DNA of 61,014 bases from Streptomyces aureus. GTDB taxonomy: Bacteria > Actinomycetota > Actinomycetes > Streptomycetales > Streptomycetaceae. Below, piece by piece: positions 1 through 8,924 of the stretch (the first letter of the stretch is position 1; each line of letters opens with the position of its first letter). Location of the stretch: assembly GCF_001418135.1 (NCBI RefSeq), contig NZ_LIPQ01000016.1, forward strand, positions 1 to 61,014. The letters run 5' to 3'. The notes under the pieces are model-generated. The model ran no database searches and was not told the origin of the DNA. It saw only the letters and a program-made list of their open reading frames with translations. Made by a program: the position numbers and the translations under genes.

Positions 1-347
1 TCGTCACCAGGTGTGGTCGCCTCGCCTGCCGTGCCGACACAGGCCTCCGATCACTCCGTGTCGCGCGCGATCCCCAGGGCGAGAGCCCGGAGGATCCGTT
101 CGAGCGGGACGACGTACTCGGGATCGGGGCTCCGCGGGCGAAGGCGCGCTCCGGACACGCCCCGCCTCTGCACGCGGGCTGGACGGGCGTCGCTCGGCCG
201 AATGGCCCCGCGGACCCACCTGTCCGAGCATCTCCGCCTGCCGTCGAGCAGGCCCGATGCCAGGGTCGAGTGACTGATACCTGACTCCGAGGGCAAGGGC
301 GGAGAGGGGCGGCGCGCCGATCCGGCACGGAACCGAAGGGAACGATC
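1..347. other. Gene-poor left edge of the window
   Basis: No complete gene is visible. A minus-strand open frame stopping at 51 ends with EYVVPLERILRALALGIARD, a helical tail that could be the C-terminus of a lost regulator, but no helix-turn-helix is readable upstream of it. The sequence GAAGGGA at 335-341 is a ribosome binding site for the gene starting at 348. Confidence 0.4.
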
Positions 348-671
348 ATGCCTCGTGGATCGAATTCCAAGCGAGAGCGGCAGTACGAACACATCAAGGA
401 AAGCGCGGAAGAGCGCGGGGAGAGCACCAAGCGTGCCAAGGAGATCGCCGCCCGGACGGTGAACAAGGAACGCGCTCGTTCCGGCGAGTCGAAGACCGCG
501 AGCAAGTCCTCGACCCAGGACGAGCCGTCGTCGAAACGAGGCGGCCAGCGGTCCTCGGGCGGATCGGAAGGCCCCACGTACGACCAGCTGTACGAGGAGG
601 CCAAGCGCCGCAACATCCACGGCCGGTCGTCGATGAACAAATCCGAGCTCAAGAAGTCGCTCGGCCACTGA
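348..671 (+). CDS. Small basic Rho_N/SAP-like protein
   Basis: This is a 107-residue, very hydrophilic protein. Residues 1-75 are rich in Lys, Arg, Glu and Ser and look disordered. The last 30 residues (YDQLYEEAKRRNIHGRSSMN, then KSELKKSLGH) form the helix-loop-helix pattern of Rho N-terminal or SAP-like nucleic-acid-binding motifs. Similar Streptomyces proteins are often labelled plasmid stabilisation protein without functional proof. A GAAGGGA Shine-Dalgarno sequence lies 6 nt before the ATG. The gene stands alone, 57 nt before a PP2C phosphatase gene. A role in binding nucleic acid is inferred only from composition and the C-terminal motif. Confidence 0.75.
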   Translation: MPRGSNSKRERQYEHIKESAEERGESTKRAKEIAARTVNKERARSGESKTASKSSTQDEPSSKRGGQRSSGGSEGPTYDQLYEEAKRRNIHGRSSMNKSELKKSLGH

Positions 672-728
672 CACCCTGGTCGTCCCGCCCCTCGTCAGGC
701 CGGACCCTGAAGGACGGGGTGTTCTGAG

Positions 729-2534
729 GTGGCCGACGACAGCCAGAGAATGCCGGGCGACGTGCCGCCGTTCCTCCGGAGACGGGCGCGCGTCATGAGT
801 TCGCGGAGGCGAACGATGAGCTTTCCCCTGCCCGACACCGTCGACGCCCTCAAGGGCATGATCGGCCGAGAGATCACCACCCTGCGTGCGGCCGTGCGCC
901 GGAACGCGGAGCGCCCTCTCGACGGATCGGCCGGTACGGAGCTGACGTCGCCGTTGCAGTCCCTGGCCGTCCTCCCTCCGTCCGCGGACACGGACGGGAC
1001 GTCACCCTGCCTGTGCGGCGCCCACGAGCCGGGCGGCAGCGGCGTCTGCTCGGTACTCGCCGCGATCCCGGCCTCGGCCGTACTGCTCGAACCGGTCCAG
1101 GACGACTCGGGCGCCATTCTCGACTTCCGCATCGTGGCCGGCAATCGGGTCCGGTCGGGGGACTGGCTGGAGGCGCCGGACCACCAGGTCGGCCAGCGGT
1201 TCCTGGAGGCCCGACCAGGCGCGGCGCACTCCGGACTGCTTGCCGCGTTGGCTGATGTCATGGACACCGGCAAGCCCTTGGACGGTCTCGTCGTGGACTA
1301 CACGGAGCAGCGGCTCGGCCGGCTCCACCGGGCCCCGCTGCTGTACTCCGCCGCCCGGTGCGGCGATCAGGTGCTGGCGACGTGGCAGCCCGTGCAGAGC
1401 CGGGCGGAGCTGCTGACGATCGACGCGCAGTTTCTGGCGTCGATGGGATGGGGGCACTGGGATCTGCTCTCCGGGAAGGTCACCTGGTCGGAGGGGCTCA
1501 GCCGCATCTTCCACGCCGACGTGCGCATGCCGTGGACCCTGGAGCAACTGTGCGACGCGTTGTTGCCGGACGACCTGACGGCACTCGCGGAGTTCCTCAG
1601 CTCGGTGCTGGCCGGTGAGGAGCCCGCCTGGACCCGGATCCGCTTCCTCGTGCTCGGCGAGCTGCGCACCCTCGACCTGCTGGGACGGCCGGTCACCGGC
1701 ACGGACGGCAGAGCGTGGGCGCTCAACCTCGTGGCCCGCGATCTCACGCCACAGATCCGCAGCCGAAGGCGGCTGGCCGAGACGGAGCGGGAGTCGGATC
1801 GGCTGAGGCGGCAGACGGAGGCGGAGCGGAGGGTCGCGGACGCGCTGCGCGAGGCGATCCTCCCCACGCATTCCGAGGCGCTCGCCGCGGTCGGGCTGAC
1901 GGTGGCGGCTTCGTACCGCCCGGCCGAGCCCGACGCCGCAGTGGGCGGTGACTGGTACAAGTGCCGACTGCTCCCGGACGGCCGGGTGCTCGTCGCCATC
2001 GGCGACGCGTCGGGACACGGCTTGGACGCCGTGGCAAGGATGGCCCAGCAGCGGCACGCGCTGGCGGGGCTCGCGCAGACAGGGGCTTCCGCCGGCGAGA
2101 TCACGACGTGGCTGAACGATCTGGTGTGCAGTGACCCGGCGGGGCAGACGGCCACCGTGGTGGTCGGTCACCTCGACGAGGACAAAGTCCTGCACTGGGC
2201 AGACGCGGGGCACCCCGCGCCCCTGCTGCTGCGTGACGGCCGGGCCGAGCCGCTGGAGGCCGAGCAGCGAGGCCCCCTCCTCGGCGCGCTGCCGGGATAC
2301 GCGTACGAGACCGCGTCGACGCGGCTGCGGCAGGGCGACCTGCTGGTGCTCTACACCGACGGCATGGTCGAGCGCCGCGGCGAGGAAGTGACCGAAGGGA
2401 TCGCGCGACTGGCCCATGCGGTGGCGGCCGCGTCCCTCGGGGACCCGCGGGGGGTGATCGACGTGCTGCTGGAGGACCCCGGGATGGCGGGCCACGAGGA
2501 CGACGCGTGCCTCCTGGCGATCCGGGTGGACTGA
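729..2534 (+). CDS. PAS-domain PP2C (SpoIIE-type) phosphatase
   Basis: This 601-residue protein starts at GTG 729. Residues about 110-220 look like a degenerate PAS fold (ILDFRIVAGNRV). A clearer PAS domain lies at about 230-340 (FLASMGWGHWDLLSGKVTW), followed by a short coiled coil rich in Arg and Glu. Residues about 380-600 are a SpoIIE/PP2C phosphatase with the metal-binding motifs GGDWY, GDASGHG, DAGHPAPLLL and LYTDGMVERR. The family dephosphorylates anti-sigma-factor antagonists in SigB-like partner-switching pathways. No partner kinase is adjacent, but a small STAS-like protein follows 198 nt downstream and may be its substrate (inference). No membrane segment is seen, so a cytoplasmic sensor is likely. 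Confidence 0.9.
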   Translation: MADDSQRMPGDVPPFLRRRARVMSSRRRTMSFPLPDTVDALKGMIGREITTLRAAVRRNAERPLDGSAGTELTSPLQSLAVLPPSADTDGTSPCLCGAHEPGGSGVCSVLAAIPASAVLLEPVQDDSGAILDFRIVAGNRVRSGDWLEAPDHQVGQRFLEARPGAAHSGLLAALADVMDTGKPLDGLVVDYTEQRLGRLHRAPLLYSAARCGDQVLATWQPVQSRAELLTIDAQFLASMGWGHWDLLSGKVTWSEGLSRIFHADVRMPWTLEQLCDALLPDDLTALAEFLSSVLAGEEPAWTRIRFLVLGELRTLDLLGRPVTGTDGRAWALNLVARDLTPQIRSRRRLAETERESDRLRRQTEAERRVADALREAILPTHSEALAAVGLTVAASYRPAEPDAAVGGDWYKCRLLPDGRVLVAIGDASGHGLDAVARMAQQRHALAGLAQTGASAGEITTWLNDLVCSDPAGQTATVVVGHLDEDKVLHWADAGHPAPLLLRDGRAEPLEAEQRGPLLGALPGYAYETASTRLRQGDLLVLYTDGMVERRGEEVTEGIARLAHAVAAASLGDPRGVIDVLLEDPGMAGHEDDACLLAIRVD

Positions 2535-2732
2535 GGCCGGCGGAGGTGTCGGCCGTACCGCGCCGTCCCTATCGCTCGGGCGAACCGTCCCCGGGCCACT
2601 CGTCATGGTGAAGTACCAGCTCAGGGGTGTGCGGATGGTGGCTTCTGTCCGCATAATGTCAGTTGCACCGCTGCTGCTGCGCGCGAAGCGCGACCCGCTC
2701 TCTGCAAGGTGTCCACCTGGAAGGAGACTGTC

Positions 2733-3023
2733 ATGGTCATCAGCCACGCCTTCGCGGACGGGGTCCTGTACGTGACGCTCCCGCCCGACCTGGACGTCAC
2801 CAACCGGGCCGCGGCCGCCCTGGAGACGGAAGCGCTCGTCCACGCCCACCGCCCCCGGCTCGTCCAGATGAGGCTGGACGGCACCGACCCGTCGCCGGCC
2901 TCGCTCAGCGCGCTCGCCCGTGCTCGGAGAGTGTGCGCGAGTCTCGGCATCCCTCTCACCTTCACCGCCGTCGGCCCTGCGACGACGGAACCGGACGACT
3001 CCGCCGCGCCCACCGCGGCGTGA
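2733..3023 (+). CDS. Small STAS-like protein (possible anti-sigma antagonist)
   Basis: A 96-residue protein. ATG 2733 is preferred over the GTG at 2709 because AAGGAG at 2721-2726 sits 6 nt before it. The order beta strand (GVLYVTLPPDLDVTN), helix, strand (RLVQMRLDGTDPSPASLSAL), helix, strand (PLTFTAV) matches a minimal STAS fold. The Ser-rich stretch sits where anti-sigma antagonists carry the phosphorylated Ser or Thr. It follows a PP2C phosphatase gene, which would fit a partner-switch pair. It is short and divergent, so the STAS call is tentative. Confidence 0.6.
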   Translation: MVISHAFADGVLYVTLPPDLDVTNRAAAALETEALVHAHRPRLVQMRLDGTDPSPASLSALARARRVCASLGIPLTFTAVGPATTEPDDSAAPTAA

Positions 3024-3216
3024 ACTCCCGGCCCGAGTCCGGGGCGCGACGGCTGCGGCGGGCGTGCTCCCCGCGTGATGCGACCCTCGACGACGCGGGT
3101 TCCCTCCCCGCCTCGGACATCGCCTCAGCGTCGGACTTCGAGACCCGGATGAATCAGTGGGTCGCTCGTGTCTTCGGAGTGCGCGGCTCTGCTCGTTGAG
3201 TGAGTCCCGGTCCGTC

Positions 3217-3530
3217 TCGGTGCTCGAACTCTGCTCGTCCGCACCGCACAAGGCGTCCCATCCGCAGCTGCGGGGCGAAGTCGCGCGGACCCTGGCGGAT
3301 GCCCGCGTCCTCGGCAACGAACTCGGCGAGGCGGGGGCGCTGGCGGTCGCCGCGTTCGGCGAGGCGTACGAGGGCGACGTGGCCGCAGCGACCGAGTACG
3401 CGGCGCATGCCGCCGGGTTACTGGACGGCCTGCCCGACGACGTACCGTCGAGACCCACCTCTCGCGGGTGTTCCGTAAGACCGAGATCGTCTCAAGGTCG
3501 GCTCTCGCCGCCCTCATGGCCCGTTCCTGA
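3217..3530 (+). pseudogene. Remnant of a large LuxR-family (LAL) regulator
   Basis: Two pieces of one regulator survive in different frames. From about 3217 to 3446 (frame 1) the text PQLRGEVARTLADARVLGNE and AYEGDVAAATEYAAHAAGLL is a TPR-like segment from the middle of a LAL-type regulator. From 3447 to the TGA at 3528-3530 (frame 3) VETHLSRVFRKTEIVSRSAL then AALMARS is the recognition-helix end of the LuxR DNA-binding domain. The N-terminal ATPase, most TPRs and the start of the HTH are gone, and the join shifts frame. The upstream frame ending at 3199 (DFETRMNQWVARVFGVRGSA) also looks like a protein end but was not identified. Confidence 0.75.
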
Positions 3531-3666
3531 CACCAGGAACCACCCCCCGGCCGCCCCTCTTCCGGGCACGGGGCGGGCGCCCTCCGCGCCAAGACCCGCC
3601 ATGCCGAGACCCGCCGAGACCTGGCATGCCGAGACCCCGAGGTCCGGCCGGGGGTCGCTCGGAGTC

Positions 3667-4440
3667 CTAGATCCGCGAGTTGCGCACCGACTGCCACACA
3701 GCCCCGGCCAGCGCCCGCGTCGAGCGGGGGACCGACAGCCCCTCGTGCCGGCGGTACAGCTCCCAGTTGTACGGGACCAGCGAGAGTTTGTTGGAGGACA
3801 GCGAACCCGCCTGATGGGACCTGTACACCGCAAGCGGTTCGGCCAGACCCCGGGCGTCAGCGCCGTCCCGCATGATCGACAGCCACAAGGCGTAGTCCTG
3901 CCGCTTCCGCATCTCCGGCATCAGCCGCGAGCCGAGGACATTGCGGTCGTACATGGCGGTCAGAGCGCCGATGTAGTCCCTCACCAGCATCGCGCGGTAG
4001 TCCACGTGTTCCCGCGCGCGGACCACCCGACCGTTCGGGACGAAGTCGACGCTCTCGCCGTCGTAGTCGGCGTCCATCTTGTAGTAGGAGGTGAACGTCA
4101 ACGGCGCGTCACCCGCGGTGGCGAACTCGATCTGGCGCTCGGTCTTCTCCGGAAGCCACAGGTCGTCGCTGTCGAGGAACGCGACGTAATCCCCCCGGGC
4201 CCGTCCGATGGCGAGGTTGCGCGCCCGGCCGGCACCGCCCTGCTCCGGTGCGGACTGCGGCTTGACGCGCTCGTCCTGCCGGGCGAACTCCATGAGCAGG
4301 TCCAAGGAGCCGTCGGAAGACTTGTCGTCGGTGACCAGCAGCTCCAGATCACTGTGGGTCTGCGAGAGCACCGACCGAACCGCCGCACCGAGCGTCGCTG
4401 CCGAGTTGTAGACGGGCATCACGACGGACACCAGGGGCAC
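3667..4440 (-). CDS. Family 2 glycosyltransferase
   Basis: A 257-residue GT-A-fold glycosyltransferase. The N-terminus PLVSVVMPVYNSAATLGAAV is the nucleotide-sugar binding strand and loop. TDDKSSDGS (about 37-45) and the DXD-type motif VAFLDSDDLW (about 87-96) mark the active site, and a KRQDYALWL segment near 180 is the usual acceptor-side acidic motif. No membrane helix is present, so it works on the cytoplasmic side, probably adding a sugar to an envelope or exopolysaccharide intermediate; the sugar cannot be read from the sequence. It is followed on the same strand by no gene in reach, and a decayed GT1 glycosyltransferase lies just upstream. Confidence 0.9.
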   Translation of the reverse strand: MPLVSVVMPVYNSAATLGAAVRSVLSQTHSDLELLVTDDKSSDGSLDLLMEFARQDERVKPQSAPEQGGAGRARNLAIGRARGDYVAFLDSDDLWLPEKTERQIEFATAGDAPLTFTSYYKMDADYDGESVDFVPNGRVVRAREHVDYRAMLVRDYIGALTAMYDRNVLGSRLMPEMRKRQDYALWLSIMRDGADARGLAEPLAVYRSHQAGSLSSNKLSLVPYNWELYRRHEGLSVPRSTRALAGAVWQSVRNSRI

Positions 4441-4566
4441 AGCGCTTCTCCTTGCTCGGTCAAAGACGACATCCTATTCAAGCACTGGAATCGTAGTGGG
4501 GGCTGCCATGCACGGTGCCGTCGCCGGCCGGCCGTGAGGACCTCGGCCGGACGGTCCCGTCCGGCG

Positions 4567-5058
4567 TCATCCATCGGCCAGCCGCCGGACGGCCTTGAGC
4601 ACCCGGCCTGCTCCGTCCTCGACCGCCAGGTGTCGCGCCGCTCCCGCGGCGGCCGACGTTCCGGCTCCGCCATGGTGGACCACCGCGGCCAGCCGTGGGA
4701 ACAGCAGGGCGTGCGGTACGTCACCGATGGTGAGCACGTCGTCGCCGTCGGCCGCGAGCCCGGCACTGCCGGCCTGAAGAACGCCGCGCAGCCCGGCGCG
4801 ACGCAGGGCTCGCACAGCGATCTCGCTCAGCCGTTCCCCGTCGCCCGCCGCCATGCTCCCGAAGCCGATGAAGACGGGCCGGGGTCCGGCACGGAGGAAG
4901 TCCTCCAGGTCCGAGGGAAGCCGTTCGGCCGCATCGTGATGGGGCCACCAGTTGCCCACCACCTCCAGCCCCGGCCGCCAGTCGGAGGGGCGTGGTACCA
5001 GTGCCGTGCTGAAGCCGTACAGGATCGGCCAGTTCGCCCGTTCCTGCCGTCGGCGCAT
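4567..5058 (-). pseudogene. Decayed GT1 (UDP-glycosyltransferase) C-terminal half
   Basis: The 163-residue frame starts where a macrolide/sterol-type GT1 glycosyltransferase normally reaches its C-terminal domain (SDWRPGLEVVGNWWPHHDAA, then GPRPVFIGFGSMAAGDGER). The whole acceptor-binding N-terminal domain is missing. The sugar-nucleotide motif AAVVHHGGAGTSAA is followed at once by AGAARHLAVEDGAGRVLKAV, so the usual stretch of about 80 residues containing the DQ motif has been lost without breaking the frame. Without the N-domain and the DQ motif it cannot be an active transferase. Family knowledge gives the expected order; the two deletions are inferred from it. Confidence 0.8.
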
Positions 5059-5140
5059 CGCGGCCGCGGAGGCCGGGGGGCGCGGTCCGGGGGCGAGGGG
5101 CGTGGATGGCGCGGGCGGGGGCGTTCCGCCCGGCGGTGCG

Positions 5141-6835
5141 TCAGCTCCCGTCCGTCAGGCTCCGGTCGAGAACGCCCGTGAGCCGTGCTCCCGCGCGGTC
5201 GGTCGCGCGGCGCCCCCGCTGCGCACCCCCTGAGGCCTTCTCCAACCGCAGCCGCGCGGTGCGTCCACGCAGTGTCAGCGTCATCAACTGATTGCCGAAC
5301 CACGGTCCGCCGGTGCGCTCCCACCGGACCGCCGGCCTGGCGACCCGCCCGTGGCGGGCGAGGAGATGCCCGATCCCCTTGGCGAACCGGCTCCAGCCGA
5401 AACGGAATCCGGCCCGTATGGCCGCGGGCACCGAGTTGTGCAGCGGCGAGCAGGTGAACTGGAAGACGCGGGAACGCGGTTGCTGCCCGGCGGGCCAGAC
5501 GGGCTCCGCCACATACGCGTGGTGCACGTCCCCGGAGAGCACGCACACCGTTGCCGGGGCGTCGTCCGCCCGTCCCACCTCGGCGACCGTGTCCGTCAGC
5601 CTCCCGAACGACGCGCTGAACGCCGCCCAGTGCTCCAGGTCGGCCCGCCGGCGCAGCCACTCGCCGAAGCGGGCCCAGCGCGGTCCGCGTTCGCCCCGGC
5701 AGAGCGCCGCGTGCCAGCCCTCCGCGAAGTGGACCATGGGGGGCAGCAGCCACGGGAGCGAGGTCCCGATCAGGAGGTGGTCGACGCCGCCCGGGTCGTC
5801 GAACGCCTGCGCCCGCAGCCAGGACGCCTCCTCGGCGTCCAGCATCGCCCGGTGCTGCTCCTCCAGCACCCGCGCGGCCCGGGTGTCGACCATGAGCAGC
5901 CGCGTCCGGCCGAAGTCCCTGCGGTAGCTCCAGCGCACCGTCGCCGGGTCGGCCTCGGCGCGTTCCGCGAACGCGCGCAGCACCTCCGTTCCGTCGTCGG
6001 CCGCCAGGACCGCCGCGTACAGCTTGTCCTCGGCGAGCTCGGCGGGGGAAAGGTTCCCGAGATGCTGGTAGACCCAGTACGACATCAGACCGCCGGTGAT
6101 CCGCTCGTGCCACCAGGGTGTGGCCCGCATCTCGGCCACCCAGGCGGCGCTGGTGTTCCAGTCGTCGATGACGTCGTGGTCGTCGAAGATCATGCAACTG
6201 GGTACGGTCGACAACAGCCAGCGCAGTTCGGGGTCGCCCCAGGACTCGTCATAGAGGTGGGTGTACTCCTCGTAGTCGGCGACCTGGTCCGGCGGGGCGG
6301 CGGAGCCGGTGCCGGCGGACCGCCGATGCCGGGCGATCCAGGCACGGGTGTCGGCTGACGTCTCGTCCGCGTACACCTGGTCGCCGAGGAGGACGAGAAC
6401 GTCCGGACGCACGGCCTCCGGGTCGGCGGCGAGCCGGGCGGAGAGGGTGTCGAGGACGTCGGGACCCACCGGATCGGAGCTGCCCTCGGCAGGCGCCGCC
6501 CACCGGCAGGAGCCGAAGGCGACCACCGCGTCCGTCGCCGGGACCCGCGGTGTGTGGATGGTGCTGGGCGGCTGGGGCGAGTCCGCGAGGGGCCACACCC
6601 GCCGGCCGTCGAGCAGTACCTCGTACGTCGTGGCGGACCCGGGGGCGAGTCCGGACACCACCACCAGTGCGTAGTGGTGGCCGCCGACGTGGAAGGTGGG
6701 AGCCGAACCACCGGCGCCGCCCGGGCATCGGACCTCCACCGTGCAGGCCTGGTCGGTCTCGACCCACACCGTCGCGCTCGTACCCGACTCCCAGTCCACG
6801 TGACGCAGGAGCGGCCCCAGCCTCAGACCGGCCAT
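5141..6835 (-). CDS. PhoD-like metallophosphoesterase (alkaline phosphatase D family)
   Basis: A 564-residue protein starting at ATG 6835 (MAGLRLGPLLRHVDWESGTS); the open frame runs on upstream without coding character. Residues 1-110 form the N-terminal Ig-like domain of the family (ATVWVETDQACTVEV). The catalytic part follows with GSCRWA, VLVLLGDQVYADE, FDDHDVIDDWN and a late LSGDVHHAYVAEP, the metal-ligand motifs of PhoD-type phosphodiesterases. No signal peptide or Tat motif is visible, unlike secreted PhoD, so a cytoplasmic phosphodiesterase is likely. The C-terminal 35 residues are Arg-rich. The substrate is unknown. Confidence 0.88.
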   Translation of the reverse strand: MAGLRLGPLLRHVDWESGTSATVWVETDQACTVEVRCPGGAGGSAPTFHVGGHHYALVVVSGLAPGSATTYEVLLDGRRVWPLADSPQPPSTIHTPRVPATDAVVAFGSCRWAAPAEGSSDPVGPDVLDTLSARLAADPEAVRPDVLVLLGDQVYADETSADTRAWIARHRRSAGTGSAAPPDQVADYEEYTHLYDESWGDPELRWLLSTVPSCMIFDDHDVIDDWNTSAAWVAEMRATPWWHERITGGLMSYWVYQHLGNLSPAELAEDKLYAAVLAADDGTEVLRAFAERAEADPATVRWSYRRDFGRTRLLMVDTRAARVLEEQHRAMLDAEEASWLRAQAFDDPGGVDHLLIGTSLPWLLPPMVHFAEGWHAALCRGERGPRWARFGEWLRRRADLEHWAAFSASFGRLTDTVAEVGRADDAPATVCVLSGDVHHAYVAEPVWPAGQQPRSRVFQFTCSPLHNSVPAAIRAGFRFGWSRFAKGIGHLLARHGRVARPAVRWERTGGPWFGNQLMTLTLRGRTARLRLEKASGGAQRGRRATDRAGARLTGVLDRSLTDGS

Positions 6836-6985
6836 CGCGAGTCCCCTTCCGGCGTTCCGTACGGTACGGAACGGCCGCTCCGTACGGTACTGAACGACGA
6901 TGGAATCAGCGCCGTTGTGGCGCCCCGCCGCACCGCGCCGTGCCCGACGGACCCGAGAGCGTCGGAGTACCGGTCGTTCAGGATC

Positions 6986-7053
6986 GCCGGACCGGGCGCC
7001 GGACGCCGGACGCCGGACGCCGGACGCCGGACGCCGGGCGCCGGATGGCGGAC
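6986..7053. repeat. Heptamer tandem repeat (GCCGGAC)n
   Basis: GCCGGAC is repeated five times exactly at 6998-7032, followed by GCCGGGC, GCCGGAT and GGCGGAC, with one more copy at 6986-6992. It lies between the promoter side of the PhoD-like gene and the 3' end of the deacetylase gene. The phase of 7 bp rules out a protein-coding repeat. Confidence 0.95.
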
Positions 7054-7151
7054 ACCGACGGCCGGTACACCGGTCGCCTGAGGTCGTCGGCGTCGGAGGC
7101 TGCCGACCCCGCGGCCCGGGCCGGTCACCCACCTGCCGGACCGGCAGATCC

Positions 7152-7961
7152 TCAGGGGGTGGTTCGCACGGGGAAGCTGAAGGTGCGTCCCTGTTCCTTG
7201 AGCCACGGCAGAACCTGCTTGAGGGCCTCGACGGTCTGACCACGGTCGCCGCCGCCGTCGTGGAAGAGGATCGTCGGCCCGTTGGACAGCTCGCTCTTGA
7301 CCGTGCCGACGATGGCGCCCGTGCCGGGCTTCTCGAAGTCCTTGGTGTCCACGTTCCACCCGAGCGGCCGCATCCCCGCCTCGGCGGCGATGCGCCGGCT
7401 CTCGGGGGTGAACGCACCGCCCGGCGCCCGGTAGTACTCCACCTTCGCGCCCCCGGCGGCTTCCTCGATCATCCGCTTCGCGTCCAGGATCTGCTGCTTC
7501 TGGTACGCGACGGACTTCTTGTCCATCGCGGTGTCGTGGGACGTGGTGTGGTCGCAGAGCCGATGTCCGTCCGCCACGACCCGCTTGACCAGGTCAGGGA
7601 ACTCCTTCGCCCGCGGTCCGACCATGCAGAAGACCGCCTTGACGTTGTGCTCCTCAAGGACCTCCAGCACCTTGGGCGTCCACTGCGGATCGGGCCCGTC
7701 GTCGATGGTGATGTTCACGGCCTTCCCGCCCGCCTCGGCGGCATGGGCGATCCCCTGGGGCATCCTCACCTTCGACACGGGCGGCGGGCCCGATGCCGGG
7801 TCCTGCGTCCGTCCCTCGGGCCCGGTCCCCTGCGCACCCGCCTCCGCCCGGGCGGCGGCCTCGGTGTCCGTCAGCGCGGTGGCCCCCCACGCCGCCAGGC
7901 TGATCGCGACCGCCGAAGCCGCCACGGCTATGTGCGCGGTGTACTTGCCCTTCAGCCCCAT
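7152..7961 (-). CDS. Polysaccharide deacetylase (NodB domain), exported
   Basis: A 269-residue protein. Residues 1-35 hold a basic start and one hydrophobic stretch (HIAVAASAVAISLAAWGATA), a signal peptide or membrane anchor. A Pro- and Gly-rich linker follows. The NodB domain begins near residue 82 with NITIDDGPDPQWTPKV (catalytic Asp-Asp) and has the metal-binding HTTSHD motif (about 137-142) and YYRAPGGAFTPES. The C-terminal LFHDGGGDR is the last active-site motif. Such enzymes remove acetyl groups from peptidoglycan, chitin or other N-acetyl sugars outside the membrane. It stands alone, so the substrate is open. Confidence 0.92.
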   Translation of the reverse strand: MGLKGKYTAHIAVAASAVAISLAAWGATALTDTEAAARAEAGAQGTGPEGRTQDPASGPPPVSKVRMPQGIAHAAEAGGKAVNITIDDGPDPQWTPKVLEVLEEHNVKAVFCMVGPRAKEFPDLVKRVVADGHRLCDHTTSHDTAMDKKSVAYQKQQILDAKRMIEEAAGGAKVEYYRAPGGAFTPESRRIAAEAGMRPLGWNVDTKDFEKPGTGAIVGTVKSELSNGPTILFHDGGGDRGQTVEALKQVLPWLKEQGRTFSFPVRTTP

Positions 7962-8075
7962 GTCCTGCCACTCCTTGCCGGTTCTCTACGCTCTCCCGGA
8001 GGGGAGGACGGCAGAGACGGCCGGAAGGTTTCAGCCGACCCGCCCCCAAGAGCGGAAACCTCTGGCGTGAGCTGC

Positions 8076-8924
8076 TCAGACTGAGGTGCTTCTGCTGAAC
8101 CAGCCGCTGAACGGCGGCGCCCCCGCCGTGGATTCGGCCCCGGCTCCCGTACCCGCCCCGGTGCCTTCGCCGAGAGCGTACCGCTCGGCTCTCGCCAGTA
8201 CTCTCTCCGCCTCCGCCCGCCAGGTCGCCGCGTCCGCGTCCGGACGGGGCGGTGGCAGGAACGGGCCGCGCTCCGGTGCTTCGGAGGCCGCTCCGAAGAA
8301 GTCACCGCCCTTGCGCTTGAAGTCGTCCGTTCCCCACGGGCGGCCGTGGCCGCGGGCGGGGACCTTCTGGAGGTGGGGGATGTGCTTGGCGCAGTGGATG
8401 TACGCCTCCTCGACGGTGATCACCACCCATACCAGGGCCCGTCGGCCGGGCACTTGGTCGGCGGGGAGCCAGGGGTGGGCGCGGCGCATCTCGTCGTCGG
8501 CCACGCTCCTGGCGCGGCCGTTGACGTGGAGTCCGACGCGGTCCCGGAGGAAGTCGACCATGAGGATGCCGACCTGCGGGTTCTCCTCGATGTTGCCCAG
8601 GCTGGCGTGGACGCCGTTGCCCCGGTACTCGGGGTAGGCGAGCGTCCCGTCGTCCAGGACGTGGAGGAAGCCGGGCGGTCCTGCGCGGAAGGTGTTGTCG
8701 CACGCGCCGTGCCGGTCGGCGGTGGCCAGGAAGAACATCTCCTGCCGGTTCACGAACTCGCGCATCCGGGGGTTCAGCCGGTCGAGGACCTGGTCGGCGT
8801 AGAAACGGTCCGCGCGCTCGGTGGTGCCCATGCGCTGCTGGACCAGGTGTTCGCCGTCGCTGCCCGGGCGGGTGGTGCGGAGGGCCGTCGTGCCCTGCCG
8901 CCCGGCGTGTTCGAATGTACTCAC
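8076..8924 (-). CDS. Pyridoxamine-5'-phosphate-oxidase-fold flavoprotein
   Basis: A 282-residue protein. GTG 8924 is chosen because its first bases overlap the stop of the upstream flavohemoglobin gene (GTGA at 8921-8924), a coupling arrangement. Residues about 50-200 show the split-barrel FMN-binding pattern: REFVNRQEMFFLATADRHGA, DNTFRAGPPGFLHVLDDGTL and NIEENPQVGILMVDFLRDRV. The last 40 residues are Gly- and Ala-rich. This family binds FMN or F420 and carries out redox reactions. Co-translation with a flavohemoglobin suggests work in the same nitrosative or oxidative stress response (inference). Confidence 0.87.
   Translation of the reverse strand: MSTFEHAGRQGTTALRTTRPGSDGEHLVQQRMGTTERADRFYADQVLDRLNPRMREFVNRQEMFFLATADRHGACDNTFRAGPPGFLHVLDDGTLAYPEYRGNGVHASLGNIEENPQVGILMVDFLRDRVGLHVNGRARSVADDEMRRAHPWLPADQVPGRRALVWVVITVEEAYIHCAKHIPHLQKVPARGHGRPWGTDDFKRKGGDFFGAASEAPERGPFLPPPRPDADAATWRAEAERVLARAERYALGEGTGAGTGAGAESTAGAPPFSGWFSRSTSV

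Noticed and set aside
1002..3458. An 818-residue minus-strand frame over the first PP2C gene
   Set aside because: The plus strand carries clear PAS and PP2C motifs there, and the minus frame has none.
3157..5181. A 674-residue plus-strand open frame
   Set aside because: Beyond the LuxR remnant it runs antisense to the GT2 and GT1 genes and has the Arg/Pro/Gly-rich text of a shadow frame in GC-rich DNA.
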